From NCBI RefSeq assembly GCF_032854445.1, contig NC_088296.1, positions 17,599,485 through 17,663,484 of the forward strand: 64,000 nt of DNA, written 5' to 3'. This document shows positions 44,501-54,460 of the stretch, piece after piece. Every line of letters starts with the position of its first letter. Position 1 is the stretch's first letter. The notes beneath the pieces were generated by a model. The model had not been told where the DNA came from, did not search any database, and saw only the letters and a list, made by a program, of their open reading frames with translations. This DNA is from Liolophura sinensis. Lineage: Eukaryota; Mollusca; Polyplacophora; Chitonida; Chitonidae. Both the position numbers and the translations under genes were made by a program.

Positions 44501-47500
44501 TTAATAGTCTAGAATTACTACATTAAAAATGTAGCTGTGATATTGTTTACATGTTGAGGTGGGCATAAATATTGCTATAATATTGTTTACCTGTGGAGGC
44601 AGGTATAAATACACATGTAATACTGTTTACCTGCTGAGGTGGGTATAAATATAGCTATAATACTATTTACGTGTGGAGGTGGGCATAAATATTGCTATGA
44701 TGCTGTTTACCTGTTGAGAGGTGGGCATAAATATAGCCATAATAGTGTTTACCTGTGGAGGCAGGTATAAATATAGCTGTAATAGTGTTTACCTGCTGAG
44801 GTGGGTATAAATATAGCTATAATACTATTTACGTGTGGAGGTGGGCATAAATATTGCTATGATGCTGTTTACCTGTTGAGAGGTGGGCATAAATATAACG
44901 GTAATAGTGTTCACCTGTGGAGGCAGGTATAAATATAGCTGTAATAGTGTTTACCTGCTGAGGTGGGTATAAATATAGCTATAATACTATTTACGTGTGG
45001 AGGTGGGCATAAATATTGCTATGATGCAGTTTACCTGTTGAGAGGTGGGCATAAATATAGCCGTAATGGTGTTTACCTGTGGATGCAGGTATAAATATAG
45101 CTGTAATAGTGTTTACCTTTTGAAGTCGCCTAAATATTGCTATAATTCTGTTTACCTGTTGAGAGGTGAGTATAAATATTGCTATAATATTGTTTACATG
45201 TGGAGGCAGGTATAAATATAGCTGTAATAGTGTTTGCCTGTGGAGGCAGGTATAAGTATAGCTGTAATACTGTTTGCTTCTGGAGGTGATTAAAAATGTA
45301 GCCGTATTACTGTTTACCTGTGGAGGCAGGTATAAATACAGCTGTAATGCTGTTTACCTGCTGAGGTGGGTATAAATATAGCTATAATACTATTTACCTG
45401 CTGAGGTGGGTAGAAACATTGCTATAATAGTGTTTACCTGTGGAGGCAGGCATAAATATAGCTGTAAGACTGTTTACCTGTTGAGGTGGCATAAATGTTG
45501 CTATGATACTGTTTACCTGGTGAGAGGTTGGTATAAACATAGCTACAACACTGTTTACCTGTGGAGGTGGGTATGAATATAGCTGTAATACTGGCACAGG
45601 CGCACACCAGCGTGAACACACAGAGTGGACGTCGTCTTCCAAGGCTGTAAACATTAAACAAATCTTGAAGGGAGCTATAATAAAATGATTTATTTGAAAA
45701 TATTCAGTTGACATCTACATTGACTCATTAACCTATTTATAACAGGAAGAAATCAGAGTGCACCTATTAAACAGCAGGTCACTTGCAGCAAACTGACGAC
45801 CTGCAGATCCAACAGAGTGTGGGCGACATATTGATGGAATGCTGATAATAACCTGTGTATTTCATGCATGACTACATGTAAATGTACATAAAACATATAT
45901 CTTGTCCGGGTTTGGAATTAACCAACACCGGATCTGTCTGATAATTAAAAGTCAGCCGTCTCAACATCGCAGGGACGGAGAGCAGAAAATACTGTACATG
46001 GATGTATGCTTGGGGTTGACATTTGTACTTGACAATTTTTCAGTCATATGACCACGATGAGTCATATGTTGTGCCTTGTTATGGCAGGACGAGTCCATGC
46101 CGCCAAAGTGCTGTCGCCACTAAAGCATCATGCCGAAGACACCAGTCATGACATTCCACCCAGTCACAGTATACTGGCGCGGGACAACCAGTCATGTTTC
46201 ATTGCTCTAATCTCTCAGTGCTGAGCGCCAAGAGAGGCAGCAGTAAGTACCATTTTTAAAGTCTTTGGTTTAACCAACCTGGGTTTGATCACGGGGTCTT
46301 CCGACAACGAGGCGGACGATCTAAGCATTAGGCCACCGTAGAGGTGAAATGGTACTCCATCATTGTTAATTACACTGATTGGATACACAGTAAAATTCGA
46401 AAGGGTACAACATACATGTAGAATCTATGAATGAATGTCGAAACAGACATTCCTATACCAGCCGTCAACTAATAGGGACGTTCCAGGTAAAAAATCGCAA
46501 AGTCAATTCCCCAAAACGACGTATAACACAAACTACCAAAGAACTAAGAAAGTATATAAATTACGAAAATACCACGGAATCATGCAAAAAGAAGCAGACA
46601 ACAGTTTTCAATGATGTTGGAAGGACGCAAAGTATGTTCTAGGAGACAGAGCGAAATCAGTATTCAAATCGTGTACAATGCTAGAATATCAGATGTCGAT
46701 AAAAAAATATGTGTCTCAGTTTCGCTTTGATTGCAACTGTTCGTATGTCCAACGAAGCAATCTAATTCAACACGATGAATATAAAGCCCCTAGCCCCGGC
46801 TTAAGTCGCACGCAAAGAATTCACAAGAATATGGTAAAGAATATAGAGCACGACACATAAAGCTCTGTACGCAAAGTTTAATACTTCCAGACAAATTTCC
46901 GGAAAAAGAAGTTTCAACCGGAATTTTAATCATATTTATATTTTTAATATACTCAGTATATATAAACAACAAATTTACGTTTAAATAAATTTATTAGCCA
47001 TGAATCGCATCCTTGTTTGAAGATTAATAGGCAAAGGCGATATACTTGTATGCCAAGAGGTGGCCTCGAACACCCACCATAAATTATATTTTAACACACC
47101 CTTTCTCCCTGAAAAAAAAACGTAGAAAAAAGATCATCTTAGCAAATAACTTTTCAAGCTCTTTCCTGTGATTTTTGCATCTGTTTCCTTTCTCTGTAAA
47201 GAGGCTTCTTGCAACGGTGTCCTATATTTTTATGCTGCACTTACCATTCGACACTGGCCATACATATGAGGTAGGCCGGAACTTCTACCAATCCGCTGAT
47301 GAACAGGTTGACGAAGATGTCTCCGTGCAGAGAGGGTACCGAAAAACTCATCCCGAAGTAACTTAAACTGGTGACCAGCCTGAATGAGGAACAGAATCAA
47401 ATGTTCAGAGGTAGGTGGAAGAATGTTGAAATAGTCAACACACGTCTCCTTTGTGTTAATATAGGGCCTTTTTGTATCATTAAAACAAATTTCTCCAGGA

Positions 47501-50500
47501 AGCGGCAAAAGAAAACACTAAAAAGTACGTGTATGTGTCACATGAAAGAGCATTAAAAGTTGTCCAGCTTAATAGTTGGATTTAAGTTTTTTTAAAAATT
47601 TTTTTAACCTAATAAAAGGCATTTGAACATTTTATTCTGTGGCGGCCTTGTCTGACCACAATGGGACAAGCAGGCTGCTAAATTTCATCACTCAAAATAC
47701 CTATAAATATACATGTAGATCTATGAAAGCATTCGCCGATTTGACCTTCAAACGAATTAGTTTAGACTGAAAAGCATAGATGTGACGTAAATGATGCCTT
47801 CTGGGTCACAACAGGCCACCGTACAATCTCACCTCAAATCTCTCTCTCTCAAAAAAAAGTTTTTTTTCTTGTTTGGAAAAATTCTGAAAAAGAATTAATC
47901 CAACTATTTTCTTAGACAGTTTTTAATTGTCTTTCATCTGATATATACTTCATTTTATTGCTGTCTTTGCCTTTAATGAACTACAGGCGCTTAGCAACTA
48001 TTTAAATTTTGTACGTTGTGCACCTCATAACATTTTCGTTCTAGACATTTTCCAAAATTCGGCAAAATGTTTAACAAATAATTGTCAGAGAAGACTAATT
48101 TCTTAGCTTAAGCCTTGGCAGCGTAGACAGTGCAACATAAGCGGACATAATTGGAAACGCCGTTTCTAAACGCTAAAAAAAAACCAGCATCCTTACCATA
48201 AATAAAAGATAATTAAAGAGTAAAGCCTGATACGTGGGGTCCGGAACAAATCTATTACGGTGTAAGAACGAGTGGGAATCACGCGAGGGGTAAACGCACT
48301 TCCCGGAAGAGTTTTCATATCATCAGGATCTGAGGCGGTGTGATATTTTGTCAAAACTGCAGCACCAGAGCTCTTGTGAAGTCCGTTTTTATCAACCTCT
48401 GCTACGTTTGTTAACCCTGTATGGCCAGTACTATCATTTCCTGATTCAAAGTGTGTGCTAAATACCAAAGTCCCCATGGCCTGTTTGTTATTACATCCCA
48501 CTTCTGACACCAAAGCCTTTGACAAGCCATTCTGTTTTTTATCATCGTTCGTTTTGCGTCTCTTATGATCCTCTGTAATCAGTCCCATGGAAGTGTAGGA
48601 AGACGACAGATTCATAATCTCTGGTGGCAGAGTTACTCTGTTCAGCCTCGCGGCTTTCCTTATGACTGCTTCGGCTTCTTTATACCTGTGCCTTGCCATC
48701 AGCCAAGGTAGGGATTCTGGTAAAATCCTACAAGAGAAGAAGCGACGTCGTTTGAAAGGTAAAGTCAATAAGCATCAGATTCTTATTCCTTCCTGTTGGT
48801 AACGTATACCAAAGATAAAAACTACAATTAGGGCACATTTTGAGCAAAAGAAAATTGCCATACTAAAGAGAATTTCTGTAATATTCATCCCTAAAAAGAT
48901 GATCCAAACACAACCACAATGCTATAAATCACAACCTTAAATTTATTTATTTTATATTGGATATGTGCATTAATGCCGGTCTGTCTGTGACTTAAACGAG
49001 GATTTTCCGCAACCATGGGTGTAATACATATACATAGTCATGAGCCAAACTAAGAAATAATCTGTATATGGACAATACATGTACATCGAAGAATTCCGTC
49101 ATATTCTTAAATTTGTGAATTTAGCAGCCCATAAGCATATTTGTATGTTCAAAAACAGCCTTGCCTTATCACCTGAAATGTGTAATTTAAAAATTTTACG
49201 CAGATGAAATTGAAAGGAATATAGATTTAAGGGTACCAACTTACCAGTAATACAGCAGTGTGAAGAAGTTAGGAATGGATATAGCCAGCTCTAGATGTCT
49301 CCAGTCCCGGATTAGGTATCCTAGCAACGCGAGCGACATGACTCCGCTCGCCCAGAAAAGGAAGAGAGCGATATATGGCATCGTTCGACTGGAAGACGGG
49401 AAAGCCTCTGGGACCATTACATAAGCGACTAATCCAATCGTCTGAAAAATATAGATGGGAATTTTCTAGATATTTTTACCATCATCAAAATGATGTAATA
49501 TGGTTCTCATGTTAAAAAAGGGACATAACTCTACCTATACTTCATTGTTAGCCACTGGAAGCTAGGGATAATACATTCTGAAATATGGCCAATTTATCGC
49601 TTGTGCTTACCATGGATTACAGAAGAAAAAAACCGAACATGCTGCCAATATAAATGCGTAACATGGTTAAGGGTTTAACATCTTAGTCTTAGTGTTGTTG
49701 TGTAACCCGAAACCAGCCAGAATAACGATTGCCATTGCATTAATGAAACAGAGCATAAAAAAGAAATACAGGAAGAACTAAATTAAGTACCTGATTTAGC
49801 ACTCCCAGAAAAAACCTGATCACCATAAACACAATGTAGTTATTCACAAACGCAGCTCCGACACCGAGGGCACCTTGTATCCATAATGCTCCCAGGAGGA
49901 TCTTCTTCCGGCCAAATTTGTCAGCAAGCGGGCTGATGAACAAGGAACCAATCATCATGCCGGCCATGAAGAGAGACGAACTAAGATCCACGAGGTACGC
50001 CCGGTCACAGACAAAATCCCACTGAAAAACAGAAACGTTGGCTGAATGAGTGAATGAGTGAATGTTTAGGGTTTAACGTCGTGCTTAACAATTTTTCAGT
50101 CAATGTGCCTCCATGTTGCAGCGCGGATTTCTACCGCATTTTTATCTGGTGCTGCTTCACTGAAACGAATTATCGAAGGCAAGAAAGCCGCCCTGCCTAA
50201 GCCATTATACTGATACGGGTCAACCAGTCATTGCACTGTCCCCTAATGCTGAATGCCAAGCGAGGAAGCTACAACTTCATCTTGTAACGTCATAGGTGTA
50301 ACCATATTCAGGAATGACCCTGGATTTACCACCCTTCGAAGAGAACGCTCTACCAACTGAGCCCTCGGGGCCGTTCGTTGGCTGAGTGAGACTGGTTGAT
50401 TGACTTAGTGTTCTATAACACTGTCATCGCTTCAATTGTATGCGTGCATAAACCAGAACTCTGCCGATGGACTTGGAGTCCCTTTATATTGTTCCCATGT

Positions 50501-52441
50501 GACTGTTTATTTACTGTCGTGATAACACAGTATTTGGAATATTTCATTACATCAGTGACCTCTAATAAATTGCAATCTGTAACATTTCATTTTTTACCTC
50601 ATTATACTTAAGTCCTGATGCTAGGAGACATGTAATTTGCCACTATTTAAGCATTTACATGAAACGTTAGTATAAAACCTGAACTAAATTGACACAATGC
50701 CGAATTTCACCCGTTTCGTGTTACAGTTTGCCAACTATCACACCGTCGTCGCTGCTCTGGTTTTACTCTCTGTAAGCAAGTGGGCTTACAGAGGGGTTTC
50801 CTGGGTTAAACCATGCTGTCTTTGCCACGCTTGACAATACCTAAAATTCAGTTCATCTTTCACACGGGCCAATCAGAAATGATTTTCTCTTAAAGATCAT
50901 GTCAACAATGCCTAGACGATGTGAAACTCAAACAGACGACATTACACTGGCAAATAGAGACAATGACTCACTGATCACCAGCAAATATAGACAATGACTC
51001 AGTGATCACCAACAAATACAGGCAATGACTCACTAATCACCAGCAAATACAGGCAATGACTCACTGATTACCAGCAAATACAGACAATGACTCACTGATC
51101 ACCAACAAAAAGAGACAATGACTCACTGATCACCAGCAGATAGAGACAATGACTCACTGATTTCGTGATTTGTTTGTTCTTGGAATAACCTTTACTTGAG
51201 TAAAGAATAAGTGTGTGGGCTTAGACCATGCAGGTACGTATGTATGTACTTTGAAATGCATAAAATAGACATGTTGTGAGCGAAAAATGGATAAGTAATG
51301 GGGACAAGTGCCCGGCATCACGAAGAGAGCTTAACCTTACGTCAAAATTTTAAAACACTTTAAAATAGTTATTTCTGATGTAACATGAGCATACCGTTGC
51401 TTGACAACATAAACTTTGAGCACTAGTAAGTTATTGGTACGTCAAATTTCAGCTAAAATAACGGGAAGGATATAAGCATTAAACTTTTGTCTTAAGTCTA
51501 AGATCGCTTCCTGGGGCCAATTCCGCAAAGCCATTTCTGACTTAAATCAAGAATGGCAATACGATCATAAGGCTTAGTTTTCAGGTTTAGAAATTAGAAT
51601 TTAGAACAATTTAAATTTTGACTTAAGTGGAGTCGGCCACTGATTCATGGATCTGACAAACGTACGGCAGAAATTACCTTGCCATCATTTTATTGACGTC
51701 AAACATCCTTTCCCAGCTCATCATCATGACGTCACATCAATGACAGAACTACATTGTATATGAAACTCATACCATGTAACTTTGCGGACGTTTCGCTATA
51801 ATCCATTTTGGACGTAACAAGGCCCTGCTCACACTAGCTCCATCTCATGAGATTACAAAATATGCCAGCTCCCCATCAATGGAATCGCAATCGTTTAGTT
51901 ATTTATTTGATGGGTGTTTTACGCCGTACTCAAGAATATTTCAATTATACGACGGCCGTCAGCATTATGGTGGGTGGAAACCGGGCGGGGGAATCCATCC
52001 GCAGGCTTCTGGCACACCTTCCCACGTAAGGCCGCAGAGGGAGCCAGCATTTGAAGTCAAGTTAATTTCGATTATTCATTAATTCATCGAGAGAGTTATG
52101 AGAGCAAGACGTACCTGAGTTAGGAATGTAGAAGTGAAAGTGTCTCCATACACCCATCCATATTGACACGGTTGAGTGGAGTTCACTTCTCCAGGGATCG
52201 GCATTCGACACTGATCTGTCTTTTGCTGCCGCCAGGGGGCGCTGTCATTCACAGAGCTGAGGTTGGTGACGAATGTCAGGTTTCCTGGAACAAAGCAGCG
52301 ATGACCAGGATCTGCACCCAGGAAGATTGGACCAAACAATTGCCAAACTCCGCGTACAATAACCAAACTTATGAGGAAGAACACGAGCGCCTGATAACGT
52401 CCACTTCTTCCCAACAGGCAGAGAATGTCTTCAGCCTCCAT
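41406..52441 (-). CDS. SLC22-family organic ion transporter, complete 9-exon gene
   Basis: Membrane transporter of the major facilitator superfamily, SLC22 branch (organic cation, anion or carnitine carriers of the plasma membrane). Nine exons join in phase to 624 codons plus TGA, and all eight introns are GT/AG. The family plan is all present: a cytoplasmic start with GRYQ, TM1, then a large extracellular loop with Cys49, 78, 92 and 114 and four N-glycosylation sequons. Next come WDFVCDR, the MFS signature [10 protein letters not shown] (about 140-149), RDWR before TM6, LPES at 254-257, LFRTP before TM7, LGRRRPL between TM8 and TM9, AMIGKFG in TM10, EIFPTVVRN, and a C-terminal [15 protein letters not shown]. 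Length is slightly above the usual 550 because the TM6-TM7 cytoplasmic loop (about 282-409) is enlarged. The start ATG at 52441 gives the canonical N-terminus. Substrate cannot be read from sequence. Introns contain three tandem arrays. A possible AATAAA lies near 40975. Confidence 0.92.
42104..42362. mobile_element. MITE M, copy 4, in transporter intron 8
   Basis: Left TGCACTAAAAAATTAATCTG, right TAACAGATTAACTTCCTGAG then TGCA. 259 bases, located 108 bases past the exon 8 donor. Confidence 0.8.
42470..42542 (-). CDS. SLC22 transporter exon 8 (TM11)
   Basis: One base completing Arg543 and codons 544-567 (73 nt, ends in phase 0). The acceptor is CTTTATAG/GAACC and the donor TCTAGC/GTAAGT. It encodes [20 protein letters not shown], the usual sequence after FPTVVR. 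Too short to appear as an isolated reading frame. Confidence 0.91.
42679..43135. repeat. 21-24-bp minisatellite in transporter intron 7
   Basis: About 20 imperfect units of GGAACCAAACAGAGGCTGGTG. Because most units are 21 bases, both strands are open for over 100 codons with a 7-residue period (QPLFGSL). This is not a gene. Confidence 0.9.
43500..43648 (+). mobile_element. SINE A copy in transporter intron 7
   Basis: CGTGGGAAGGCCTATCAGC, body, intact TATTCTTGAGTACGGCGTAA and tail. Antisense to the transporter. Confidence 0.87.
43655..43765 (+). repeat. Dispersed repeat F in intron 7
   Basis: GAGAGCAGCGACGACAGTGT core, then TTTATCTCATTTAACG and TTTTATTCTAACTGTTC. Confidence 0.7.
43812..43884 (-). 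pseudogene. Decayed duplicate of transporter exon 7 (3' half with donor)
   Basis: Plus-strand AATCTCT, GGTA, ACT, TGAC, TA, GA and CCT blocks align in order with 43949-43998, about two thirds identical, and CTCACCT (donor complement) is retained at the end. It lies 52 bases past the real exon 7. Confidence 0.55.
43936..44056 (-). CDS. SLC22 transporter exon 7 (TM10-TM11)
   Basis: Two bases of Asp503, codons 504-542 and two bases of Arg543 (121 nt). The acceptor is TCTTCTCAG/ATACTGG and the donor GGTCAG/GTGAG. It encodes [19 protein letters not shown] and ends LEIFPTVVR, a hallmark SLC22 motif. A decayed copy of its 3' half lies downstream at 43812-43884. Confidence 0.93.
44300..44410 (+). 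repeat. Dispersed repeat F in intron 6
   Basis: AGCGCGGCGACGACAGTGTG, ACCTCAGTTAACGTTTTATT and CTAGCTGTTCATGCAAATG. Confidence 0.72.
44540..45600. repeat. 40-bp array derived from exon 6 end plus splice donor, with higher-order period
   Basis: About 26 units of about 40 bases in transporter intron 6, running into exon 6. On the coding strand a unit reads GTAAACAGTATTATAGC, ATATTTATACCCACCTC, then nCAG, which is the exon 6 end and donor. About 18 units keep AG/GTRAA. Between 44584 and 45029 four unit variants recur in order with a spacing of 162-163 bases, a higher-order repeat. Confidence 0.93.
45559..45644 (-). CDS. SLC22 transporter exon 6 (TM8-9 loop and TM9)
   Basis: One base completing Cys474, codons 475-502 and the first base of Asp503 (86 nt). 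The acceptor is TGTTTACAG/CCTTGG and the donor CCACAG/GTAAACAG. It encodes [28 protein letters not shown]: the GRRRP loop and TM9. The last 35 or so bases and the donor are the first unit of the tandem array in the following intron. Two more donors, after 45517 and 45478, would extend the exon in frame. Confidence 0.9.
45645..47244. other. Transporter intron 5
   Basis: Contains a SINE B at 46005-46350. No additional exon in phase is needed or seen. Confidence 0.7.
46005..46350 (-). mobile_element. SINE B copy in transporter intron 5
   Basis: Minus orientation: TTTTTCAGTCATATGACCAC, GACGAGTCCATGCCGCC, GAAGACACCAGTCATGAC and head near GGTTTGATCACGGGG. Confidence 0.82.
47245..47379 (-). CDS. 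SLC22 transporter exon 5 (TM7-TM8)
   Basis: One base completing Trp429, codons 430-473 and two bases of residue 474 (135 nt). The acceptor is CCTCATTCAG/GCTGG and the donor GAATG/GTAAGTG. It encodes [14 protein letters not shown] and [21 protein letters not shown], the typical TM7/TM8 pair of SLC22. A longer open frame overlapping it on the same strand is not the coding frame. Confidence 0.92.
48197..48727 (-). CDS. SLC22 transporter exon 4 (TM6 end, enlarged cytoplasmic loop, TM7 start)
   Basis: One base of Trp252, codons 253-428 and two bases of Trp429 (531 nt). The acceptor is CTTCTCTTGTAG/G and the donor TTATG/GTAAGG. It holds ILPESLPWL, the basic helix [16 protein letters not shown], then about 128 mostly polar residues, and then [20 protein letters not shown]. 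The loop is longer than the roughly 40-60 residues usual in the family and contains [10 protein letters not shown]. Retention of a 3n-length intron cannot be excluded without RNA, but the whole stretch is open. Confidence 0.9.
49245..49441 (-). CDS. SLC22 transporter exon 3 (TM4-TM6)
   Basis: Codons 187-251 plus two bases of a split Trp252 (197 nt). The acceptor is ATATTTTTCAG/ACGATT and the donor TTACTG/GTAAGT. Family landmarks are [24 protein letters not shown] and FFTLLYYW. The exon has no convenient start codon, so a simple ORF search misses it. Confidence 0.93.
49791..50021 (-). CDS. SLC22 transporter exon 2 (TM2-TM4 start, MFS signature)
   Basis: Codons 110-186 (231 nt, phase 0 to 0). 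The acceptor is CTGTTTTTCAG/TGGGAT and the donor ATCAG/GTACTT. It begins with [12 protein letters not shown], carries the MFS signature [10 protein letters not shown] between TM2 and TM3, and ends with RFFLGVLNQ. Confidence 0.93.
50058..50375 (-). mobile_element. SINE B copy in transporter intron 1
   Basis: GGGTTTAACGTCGTGCTTAA core, TTTTTCAGTCAATGTGCC, first body variant, and head CTACCAACTGAGCCCTCGGG (A box complement). Confidence 0.85.
50728..50775 (-). repeat. Dispersed repeat F in intron 1
   Basis: TTTGCCAACTATCACACCGT then CGTCGCTGCTCTGGTTTTAC. Confidence 0.72.
50941..51165. repeat. 31-bp minisatellite in transporter intron 1
   Basis: Seven units of ACAATGACTCACTGATCACC plus AGCAAATA-type ends. 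Confidence 0.92.
51490..51650. mobile_element. Possible MITE-like element (copy 2), intron 1
   Basis: GGGGCCAATTCCGCAAAGCC, ACGATCATAAGGCTTAG and TTGACTTAAGTGGAGTCGGC. The ends are rough inverted repeats. Confidence 0.5.
51897..52050 (-). mobile_element. SINE A copy in transporter intron 1
   Basis: TTATTTATTTGATGGGTG, ACTCAAGAATATTTCAATTA, then a shortened body to CCTTCCCACG. Sense with the transporter, 65 bases inside its first intron. Confidence 0.85.
52115..52441 (-). CDS. SLC22 transporter exon 1 (start, TM1, extracellular loop)
   Basis: Codons 1-109, phase 0 at the end (327 nt). The donor reads CTCAG/GTACGTC. It encodes the cytoplasmic start [19 protein letters not shown]1 and most of the large extracellular loop. 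Sequons are at Asn54, Asn60, Asn65 and Asn87 and cysteines at 49, 78 and 92. Reading past the donor ends in a stop after about 11 codons. Confidence 0.92.
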
Positions 52442-52532
52442 CAGCGACTCTGTACCGTGACTGGGAAGATTGAAAAAGTGAGAATGTGATTTTTGCTTGT
52501 TTGAGGTTTATTTATTCGTTTATTTAACAGCT

Positions 52533-52798
52533 GGGGCCTCCGTGGCTCAGTTGGTTAGCGCTCTAGCGCAACGTAATGACCCAGGAGCCTTTCACCAATG
52601 CTGTCGCTGTGAGTTCAAGTCCAGCTCATGCTGGCTTCCTGACCGGCCGTACGTGGGAAGGTCTTCTAGCAACCTGCGGATGGTCGTGGGTTTCCCCCGG
52701 GGTCTGCCTTGTTTCCGCCCACCATAATGCTGGCCGCCATCGTATAAGTGAAACATTCTTGAGTACGGCGTAAAAGACCCATCAAATAAATAAATAAC
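52533..52798 (+). mobile_element. SINE A, full-length copy
   Basis: GGGGCCTCCGTGGCTCAGTT head (A box), GTGAGTTCAAGTCCAGCTC (B box), full body, core CATTCTTGAGTACGGCG and AAATA tail. It starts about 90 bases upstream of the transporter start codon, in the opposite direction. Confidence 0.93.
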
Positions 52799-53868
52799 TG
52801 TTAATTGAGATCATGCTTCAGGCTTTGCCCATAATACATTGATACTTTTATAGGTAGATGGAACATGCAGAGACCTGTATTTCGACTTTCGGACAATTTA
52901 TCAATATTAAAATTCAAATAAACAAAAACGGACCTCTTCCGCCTTGAGACATGACAAGGACTTTGCTGTATATGGGTTGTTTAAAGCTAGTTAATCATTA
53001 GTGTACCATTTAGTGAATGAGAAAGATCGTACCTGGTGAAGATCACTCTGATTTCTGCATATATTCGTATTCATCCGAAAACAGTGATAGGTCAGCCAAA
53101 AGGCGAGCACAATTTATAACCATCAAAATACCTATTTACATATTTGTTTTCACACACATGTTATAATTCAAGCAACTCCATGAACAGCCAAACATCCCAT
53201 GAATGGCAACCCTTGTGTGTAGGGAAACTGAAAAAAGCTTTTTTTTTTAAACACGGAAACAGATAGAGATGGCTTTCTATCAATTAAGTCTTTGTGAGGA
53301 ACAATAATACAGTGTGGAGAGAAATCCCAAGTAGGGATGACCTTACACGTAGCGTGTACCTGAGCGTCTAGTTCTTCAGTTAGACGCTCGGAGATTACAA
53401 GACTTCACGTACAATATACGCCTGAATTTTATGCAATTGCACAATAGTAATTCTTCCAGAGTGATTGTACTTCTTGCAATGCCGTCGTTAATAGAGTCGA
53501 TACAATCTTTTTGATCCCAACGTATATATATGGCAGGTATACAGTATAAAATTGACCACAGCATAGAAAATACCTTTAGCGTTACATTATGTATAAAGCT
53601 AATGACTGTTCCCTATATAGAGCCTCGGTGTAACCAAGCAATGACTGCTCCCTCTTTTCTCCTGCATAATGGCTGACCTTCACAGCGTGAATCATGAATA
53701 TCATATCTTATCGTCACATGTGGAGGATTTCACATGTTGACAGGTGATAAGAACTCTAAGACAATATTTAAATGATCTGTAAGTAAATAGGTGTCAAGAT
53801 GACTTAACGTTTTATCTTGAAACTTTGCCAAAGAAAATAATGGCATGAACTGCCCTCTTTGGTGATAT

Positions 53869-53916
<48 letters not shown>

Positions 53917-54117
53917 TATTTAGGTCAACGTTACAACAACAACAACAATGGAAAATGCTGTAGAGCAAGTTGTTCTACCTCACATCTCACTGCCTCATCT
54001 TCTTAATGTGCTACTTTCACTATGAGATAACACGAAAAAATGACTCCAGATATGAAAAAAAAAATCTCACTCAAACTTGATCAGCACACCGATTCGCTTC
54101 TCCACTTCATGTATAAT
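52799..54117. other. Region upstream of the transporter
   Basis: Holds an AT microsatellite. 5' UTR exons or promoter of the transporter may lie here but cannot be recognised. Confidence 0.4.
53872..53912. repeat. (AT)n microsatellite
   Basis: About 20 AT dinucleotides. Confidence 0.95.
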
Positions 54118-54285
54118 GTCCTCTCCGGCCTTACGTGGGAAGGTCTGTCAGCAACCTGCGGATGGTCGTGGGTTTCCCCCGGGCTCTGCCCGGTTTTCTC
54201 CCACCATAATGCTGGCCGCCGTCGTATAAGTGAAATATTCTTGAGTATGGCGTAAACACCAATCAAATAAATAAATAAATAAATT
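54118..54285 (+). mobile_element. SINE A copy, 5'-truncated
   Basis: GTCCTCTCCGGCCTTACGTG, body, TATTCTTGAGTATGGCGTAA and AAATA tail. Confidence 0.87.
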
Positions 54286-54460
54286 CATGTACATTGAGAT
54301 TCTCAAAATCAGTAAACACATATCCTCACCAAAAGACGGGCCCCACAATGGTTTGTAACATGCTAAGTGATAAGCGTCAAATACCATGGTGTAGAGACTA
54401 TATAGGTCATATGTACACAGCAATGGAGAGAAGGGGGAGAGAGAAGAGAGGGTTTAAAAC

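Noticed and set aside
45394-45714. 106-codon frame across exon 6
   Set aside because: Wrong frame for the transporter; it reads through the donor into the array. The true frame ends at the donor after 45559.
47230-47508. 92-codon minus-strand frame over exon 5
   Set aside because: The frame consistent with exons 4 and 6 is a different one and gives clear SLC22 sequence.
52163-52489. 108-codon plus-strand frame
   Set aside because: Antisense shadow of transporter exon 1.
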